This document shows positions 57,801-64,000 of a stretch of 64,000 nt of DNA, in pieces; the stretch's first letter is position 1, and each line of letters begins with the position of its first letter. The stretch comes from Puccinia triticina (Eukaryota; Basidiomycota; Pucciniomycetes; Pucciniales; Pucciniaceae). Below the pieces are notes generated by a model. The model was not told the DNA's origin and made no database searches. It worked only from the letters and a program-made list of their open reading frames with translations. Made by a program: the position numbers and the translations under genes. The DNA is taken from assembly GCF_026914185.1 (NCBI RefSeq), contig NC_070559.1:7299501-7363500 (forward strand). The letters are read 5' to 3'.

Positions 57801-58660
57801 AACCTTAAACACCGACCCCCAAGGTTGGTCATAGGTGGTAGAATACTGGCACTCAGACCCGGGCAGGCCGCAAGCCCAATTGGCAGTCTTATTGATGAAC
57901 GGCAATGATTTTTACTTTAGAAAATTGGTTTTATTACACAAACTCAACAGGCAAAAAAATGTTTATGTACACCAAGGTGATCAGCAACTACAAACATGAC
58001 ACATAGACTATTACAAACTTTTTGAGCTTATTATCCGCAATAACGGGCCGATAGGCAAACAAAAAGAGAGCAAAACCAGGGCAAGAGATGAGGGAGGAGT
58101 GAGCAAGGAAGGAACAATGGAGGAAGGAGCGATGAAGCAATGGGGGCAGGAGCAAGAAGGGAGGATGGAGGAGGCAGAGAGGGGAGGAGGAGCAATGGAA
58201 GGAGGATGGAGGAGGGATGGAGGGAAGAGCAAGGAGGGATGGAGGGAGGAGTGAGAAGCGATGGAGGGAGGAGGATGAGGGGGGGGCTTGAGCCTTGGGA
58301 GGACAAGAGCATGCCTTTGTACTCTCAAAGTCAAGAAGCAGGTGACTTCACCCCTGCTGTTCAAAGTTGCCCCAAGGACTTGTGCACAGGACCGACTGCC
58401 ATCTGCCCAGGAAACTGACCAAGTTGAGCAGCTCCCAACAGGTCTGGCATCATCACCGATAATATTTGGTCATGATGCCGGTCTCTAGCAAAGCGGACGT
58501 GGTTTTGCCAGGGTTGGGTCCGACCTCACGTCCTGGCCTTCAGAGATGGGGCAGCCCGTTGTCTGCGGGGCCCTAATCAGGCAATTTGCCATCATCTGGG
58601 GTCATTTTGGAATCAATCCTGCCTGCACGTTCGCTGGAAAGGCTGGATTGTCCTTGATTG
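57801..58660. other. Gene-free stretch with a GGAGGA purine tract
   Basis: From about 58070 to 58290 the plus strand is almost pure purine (GGAGGA-type repeats, AGGGAGGAG), so long complementary frames appear on both strands by composition only. No gene is supported. Confidence 0.6.
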
Positions 58661-59150
58661 CTCCCGCCGTGTAGGCAGTAAATGCTGTACACTGAGCTCC
58701 AGCTGAATGGCCAGTACATGCTAGCTGGTGAGCTGGGACTTTCCTAGTGCAATGTGTGGTTCATGCAGGCTCACCAGGCTGAGAAAAGCTTGGGTCCACC
58801 ACCATTATTTGCTTGTCATTGAGCTGAAATTTTCACATGCCAGTGCCCCGTAATCAAGTGGATGGTGTCTCCATTTGATGGCCAGTACATACTGGTAATT
58901 GAGAGGAGAAAACCTCTATTTGATGGCCTTACAAACTGGACATTGAGCAGAGGATTTCTCCAATCAATGGCAAGTATAAATGGTCATCAAGTGAAGCTCT
59001 CCACTCCATGAACAGTAAACAGGCTCATCAAATGGATTATGTCTTGACTTGATGGCATTCCAAATCACCATTGATTGGAGGTTGTATCCACTCAATGCAT
59101 GACCATACTGGTACTCAAGTGGAGGGTGATTTCCAGTACACACCGGCAAG
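58661..59150. repeat. Second palindrome array with ATGGCCAGTAC units
   Basis: Units such as AATGGCCAGTACATGCT, GATGGCCAGTACATACTGG, GGCAGTAAATGCTG and GGCAAGTATAAATGGTC alternate with TTGAG/CTCAA stretches. It resembles the 57.2-kb array and may be part of the same element. Confidence 0.6.
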
Positions 59151-59544
59151 TGGAGCCTGAGGATCCCTATATGTACCAGCAATTGATTGGAGAATCCCAA
59201 TAGTTGAGTTTAACTCACCGTAACACACAAGATTGGATATGGAAAAACTCAGTATGAGCTCAGTATAAACATACAGCTGACCCACAATTGAGCTACACAT
59301 GAAGAAATGGTTCACATATGGAAGACTTCCAGAGAGAAATTATGGTCTGGCACTCTCTATAAAGTGCAACAAATCCCTCCCTGGTGTGACTGGTGAAAAT
59401 ATATTCAGATTGTGTTTTCACTAGCAAACAAGATTTATCAGATCCCTCTGAATAAAAGCATTAGGCAATGAGAGCTTGGAGATCCTTGTTTTTTGTAACC
59501 AACCTTTACCGCAAGTCTCTGAGTTGACTCAACATGGCAGGTTC
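59151..59544. repeat. Inverted LTR-start fragment
   Basis: At 59335-59390 the minus strand reads CACCAGGGAGGGAT (purine tract) then TGTTGCACTTTATAGAGAG, the same junction as at 52925-52960. The remainder is gene-free up to the hAT target duplication. Confidence 0.55.
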
Positions 59545-62500
59545 TAAAGATGTCATCAGGTACCTCTTTGCGGGTACCTTGTGTCCGTGGGCAGGTACCC
59601 GCCAGCAGGCAGCAGGTACCTGTTTGCGGGTACAGGTGCGGGTGTGGAAAATACCCCCCCGGGCACCGGTGACCCTGGAACATGTCACATGTATGTATGT
59701 GGCCCCCAGGGCCCAGATATCCACAGCACCCACCCACTCTGTCCGGACTCCGCACCAAATCATAATACACACCTTTGCCATGGGGAACAGTAGAAAGCGC
59801 CGCAAGGAGACCGAATCATCACTATCCAGTTCCCCAGCCCCATCTAAAGAAACTGTCAACAAGGATTGCAATCGAGGAGGACACAATATCGGCAACAATT
59901 CCAACGTTGAACATCTGCCTACAGGTTCCGAACATGTCGCAAACGTGCTCACGGACAAACAAGAGCTCAGTAAGCCACTCGCTCATCTAGTATACACATT
60001 CTATAAGCATAATTTGATTTTTTGTCTGCCTTTGAATATTCCAGGAAAGGCGCGACGGGTTCATAAGAATCAACTCAGCGGGTGCTATGCATTTTTTGAT
60101 CCCCCTATACTTGCCGACCAAAAGGACAAAAATGGTCACCCAATGATCGCTTATCCGTGTAAGACGTCAGTTGGTTTTTTATTTTTGTTTTTCTCCTTAA
60201 AATCTTTGTGAATGTATCTAACTCTATTGGTGTACCTTTTCCTAGCTGTGGCAGCAAGATCCACCAACCAATTTACAAGACATCGCCAACAAACCTAGCA
60301 AAACATGTTGCCAGCTGCACCAAGAGGGAACGTGAGTCACAAGGGAATCAGAAACTTGGCACCATGGGGGTATCAGGAACGGGTGATATTGACCCACGCG
60401 AGGTGAATGCATCATTTGCTTTTTTCATTCTTCCTTTCATCGACTAAAGTCAATTATCTGGTAGGTCCCCCAGCTTTGTGCCATTTGGTGTGCACAAGCA
60501 GCGTGACCATTTACTTTGCTCGGAGAAACATCACATCTTGGACTCTTACATCCCATGGTCGTCAAGAATCTTCCAGCGCGCAGAACAGTCTCGAATGACA
60601 TTGCAAAGCTATATACGGCTGTACAAGAGTCACTAATTGAATCATTCAAGGTAAGCTTGATCTCGTGTGCCTGCTCTCGGATTTGATTTGATCAAAATGA
60701 CTCGTAACCTTTGTCTTTTCAGCATCATAAGGGTGCCATGTACCTCGGGCTTGACGCTTGGCAGTCTCCCAATGGGTTCAACATCTTAGGAACAGTTCTA
60801 TATCGGTTGGTTGAAGAAGACAAAGGTGGCTTCCACTTGGATGCCGTGCCGCTTGACTTTGTAAGGTTGCAGAAGAGCCACACTGGCATTTACTTGGCCG
60901 AGACCGTCCAGCTTATTGTCGAAAAGTTTGGCCTGAAGGACAAGGTAAGTTCTCAAGACTCACACATCTATATACTCATCCTCTTCTGTGTAATTTCACT
61001 GATTGATAATTCTACTCATTTAGATTCATGGAATTGTCACGGACAATGCATCAAACAACCGCACTATGATTGAAGAGATCAAAACTTACCGGTGGCCTCG
61101 CTTCAAAGGTGAAACCCAATGGGTTTGTTGTTTTGCTCATGTACTCAATTTGATTGCCCAGATCATCCTGAGACCCTTCGGAAGCCACAAGAGAAAGAAG
61201 AATGTTGATCCAGTCTTAAACTCTGATAGCGAGGCATCAGACAAGGAGGAAGAAGAACCTGAGGATCGAGATGATCAGATCCGACTGTAAGTTTTTCTTA
61301 TCCGCTGATAATCCTTCAGTGATTTCTAAACTGAAGGGACTGGTCACCGGTTTGATAGCTTGACCGGCGACTATCCAGATGGCGACAAAGACAACAACCA
61401 TGATGAGGATGATAGTTCAATTGTCAACGATTCGGTACTGGCGGCCGAGCTCATTGATGATGAGGAGGTGGAACTTGAGGATGACGATGTAAATGACTTA
61501 AGTGAGGAAGAGCATGATGATCAATACACATCCAAATCATGCAAGAAAACGTTAGCCAAGGTAAGCCCATCTTTCTAGTTTCTGCTAACAAATCAGCCAA
61601 TCACTTATATTTATTCAAATTGTTTAAATTTAGTTTTGAGCGATTTCTAGGAAGCTGAACAAGTCACCAAATTCAAAGGCTAACTTTGTGGAGATATGCC
61701 AAGATCTGGAGTGCTTGAGGCCGCATAACGTTGGCCGTGACGTCCGTACTAGGTGGAATTCAACCATGACTCAATTGGCTAGTATCGTGCGATGCTCGGA
61801 AGCAATGTAAGTTCATCTTTTGCTGCTTGCATTTCCAACCCAAGGAATTGATAAGTGTGCCTTTGAAGCCTTGAGTGGCAAAAAGACAGAAGGCATGGCC
61901 TATCTTGAGAATACCACATCAATGATGATGATATTTCCTTAGCTGCCGACCTTGTTGAGGTACTTGAACCATTTTATGAAATTACGCTGCAAGTATCAGT
62001 CCGTGGGGCCGCTCGAATATTGGACATTGTTATCTTTATCAACCAAATCACCTGTCATCTCTCTACCGTCATCTCTGATAAGAAAAAGTACCCACCAGCT
62101 TTGCGGAATGCATGCCGTGCCGGTCTCCAGCTCACGAATAAATATTACACACTGACTGACAACTCGCCTTTGTACCAAGTTGCTATGGGTATGTTTTGAT
62201 TTCATTTTCTCATCATGAATCATGTAGACTGACTGTAATTCATCAGTCCTTCATCCGTCTTTCAAAGACGAATACTTTAAGCTAGCGAAGTGGAAACCAG
62301 AGTGGATTCAGGAATCCATCCGACTCACGCGCGAGATGTGGGAAGCCCACTACAGGCCTTCACCTCAGGAAACTAATTCCCAACCCCCAAATCCTCCTCC
62401 AAAGGTAACTGAAAAAACAAAAAATAAACTGTGTAACTAGTCTCATGCTAATCATTGATTTGAAAATCACAGCAGCCGCATGCAGGTATAGTCGCAGGTT

Positions 62501-63210
62501 TGGTTGGCGCCTCTGAAGCGCGTGGAGGTAGCGTCCCTACAGATCCGCTCTCTATGTGGCTTGCTGGAGGGTTGAGTTTAAATGAACTAGGAGGGCCGGT
62601 GAACCCCCTCAAATGGTGGATGCGACAACAACGCGCAGGTAACACTCATGGGGGTCTGTCCCAGATGGCCCTGGATGTTCTTAGTTGTCCAGGTAAGATT
62701 TTTCATCTTTCATCACTTTCTGATTGCGATACTCATTGATTTAATCATATACATATTAGCAACAACTGTCGACGTGGAGCGTGCTTTCAGCTTTGGAAGG
62801 GATTATGTATCTCTCCGAAGGCATCGACTTAGTGCGTCCTCAGTTACGAGAGGAATGGCTGTTGCATTTTACGCAAAGAACGGGGCGATACAGAGTGGTG
62901 TCTTACATAAATGGAAGACCAATAAGAGGAACGATGCAAAGTTCAAGGGCAAGGGCAAGGGAAGATCAACAGGAAACCGAATTAAAGAAGGATGATAGTT
63001 TCTTACTTATTATCTTGAAATGAATTGTTGGCTGGCATTTTTGCCTCAAAAAATGCCGAACACCCGCGGGTACCTCCCCCAGGTCCCCGGGTACCTGCTC
63101 CCTGCCCCTCAGGGGGGTGCGGGTGCGGGTGCGGGTGCCAAGGATTGGTGGTTTTTTTGGGGAGGTACCTGCACCTGTGGCGGGTACCCAGGTAACAAGT
63201 GACATCTTTA
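59545..63210 (+). mobile_element. hAT transposon with perfect 8-bp target duplication
   Basis: Both ends start TAAAGATGTCA (right end read as reverse complement), and GCAGGTTC is present exactly on either side (59537-59544 and 63211-63218). Element length is 3666 bp. Subterminal regions (59555-59660 and 63050-63195) are packed with GGTACC, GGGTACCCG and GGTGCGGG motifs. It encodes its own transposase (59780-62995), so it is the likely autonomous or recently autonomous relative of the shorter TARAGMT elements. Confidence 0.92.
59780..62995 (+). CDS. hAT transposase (BED finger, multi-exon, perhaps decayed)
   Basis: ATG 59780 (MGNSRKRRKETESS) starts a basic Ser-rich leader. A BED-type zinc finger crosses an intron (CGSKIHQPIYKTSP, then NLAKHVASC, 60250-60330). 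The core runs through HKGAMYLGLDAWQSPNGF (first Asp), GIVTDNASNN (second Asp, about 61030), FKGETQWVCCFAHVLNLI, an acidic insert (DSEASDKEEEEPED) and TRWNSTMTQL. The C-terminal dimerisation block is VDVERAFSFGRDYVSLRRHRL followed by FYAKNG. At least eight short introns are present. Around 60460-60560 and 61900-62150 I could not join all exons in frame, so one or two lesions are possible. Confidence 0.75.
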
Positions 63211-63218
63211 GCAGGTTC

Positions 63219-64000
63219 TGGTTTGCCTTCCAACAAAAACAACATAAAGGTTAATCCTAGTCCTGATTTGGAATAAGTTTAATCCAAGAGAAGCGGACAT
63301 TGGAGCCTCAGACTCCAGCACCTAGTGAATCCCAAGAACAGATTCAATCAAAGAAGCAAAAACTTACAAGTGAGGTTTTGTCAGCCAGGCTACCATACTA
63401 AAGTAGAGCTGCCATAGTAAGAACATACAATAAGGAAGTGCAGAGAAGAAGTGCAGTTGTATAGCCACTCCAAACACCACTGTGCATACTGCACCACAGT
63501 TTAAGGAAAACCCCGGCCCTAAACCTGGCAACAGTAATTGGGATAGGAATAAAGCAGATAATGTAATGTATTTTTACTATTCTTTACAAAAAGTTGGTCC
63601 TAGATACCTAAGAAGTGGAGGTGGCTCAAACCAACGCTGAAACCGCTGCGCTAAATGTATTTGCAGCAGCCAGTAGCGTATTTTAAAAAGGCACTGTTAA
63701 ATTGCAGCGGTGCTACGCCACTGTGTATTTGTATGTAGTGGTTGGCCAAGATTGCATCATGCGCCAAGAAATGAAGATTGGCAAACCCAATACACTGCAG
63801 CGGTAGCGCATTGGCACAGAGATGCACTACAATTTCCAAAAATACATGTATTTTTGGCTGATTACAATGCACTGTAATGGCCATTACAATACATGTATTG
63901 TAATGGTTTCACTGTTGCTCAAACATCCAACTAAAAATTTATAAAAAAAATTAAAGCCCTAAAAGCCACACAATTGTGACAGAGAGTATTAAAGGATCAC
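63219..64000. other. Gene-free right edge with GCAGCGGTAGCG motifs
   Basis: No gene. From 63630 to 63830 there are several CAGCGGT/ACCGCTG motifs in both orientations, reminiscent of the 22.4-kb MITE, and ATACATGTATT palindromes at 63840-63900. It may be a decayed MITE running beyond the window. Confidence 0.45.

Noticed and set aside
58011..58418. Leu/Pro/Ser-rich and Gly/Arg-rich frames at 58.0-58.4 kb
   Set aside because: Composition effect of a GGAGGA purine tract; no conserved motif and both strands are open.

Overview
The window looks like nuclear DNA of a filamentous basidiomycete, most likely a rust fungus (Pucciniales). The genes have many short GT-AG introns (about 50-100 nt), the conserved single-copy genes look fungal, and more than half of the sequence is old and young transposable elements of kinds common in large rust genomes. 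The species call is inference from style; no marker gene is present.

Layout. 0.4-0.75 kb: small RRM-like gene. 2.6-4.26 kb: 5'-truncated hAT transposase with its right terminal repeat. 4.70-15.61 kb: a nested Tc1/IS630-type block bounded by a 28-bp inverted repeat (27/28 match). It holds a decayed transposase (5.16-6.34), an intact DD34E transposase (11.83-12.93) and three relatives of one unrecognised SAM-like-domain protein (7.04-8.31 plus strand; 10.68-9.11 and 15.15-13.42 minus strand). The inner 11.41-15.55 kb unit has 209-bp, almost identical inverted repeats and looks young. 15.85-20.33 kb: OPT-family oligopeptide transporter whose intron carries an 860-bp foldback element. 20.3-26.1 kb: repeat desert with several non-autonomous elements and palindrome arrays. 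26.11-31.43 kb: complete Copia retrotransposon (minus strand, 5-bp target duplication), disabled by stops and catalytic substitutions.

32.1-50.2 kb is a gene island: GPI8 (GPI transamidase), MVP1 (PX-domain sorting nexin), tRNA-Ala(AGC) with an intron, an INCENP/Sli15-like chromosomal passenger protein, a GH18 chitinase, LEU2 (3-isopropylmalate dehydrogenase) and a secreted GH26-like glycosidase. They share no operon-like relation; they cover housekeeping (GPI anchoring, endosomal sorting, chromosome segregation, leucine synthesis) and wall or glycan hydrolysis. 50.3-64 kb is repeats again: long-LTR retroelement pieces in both orientations, MITEs, a minisatellite, palindrome arrays and a 3.67-kb hAT element (59.545-63.210) with a perfect 8-bp target duplication.

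The most interesting signals are (1) the DD34E transposase block with its three copies of an accessory SAM-like protein, (2) arrays of short spaced palindromes with a common TCRATGRCC-type half-site inside several otherwise different elements, and (3) one putatively autonomous hAT and several short elements that share TARAGMT ends and GGTACCYG subterminal motifs.
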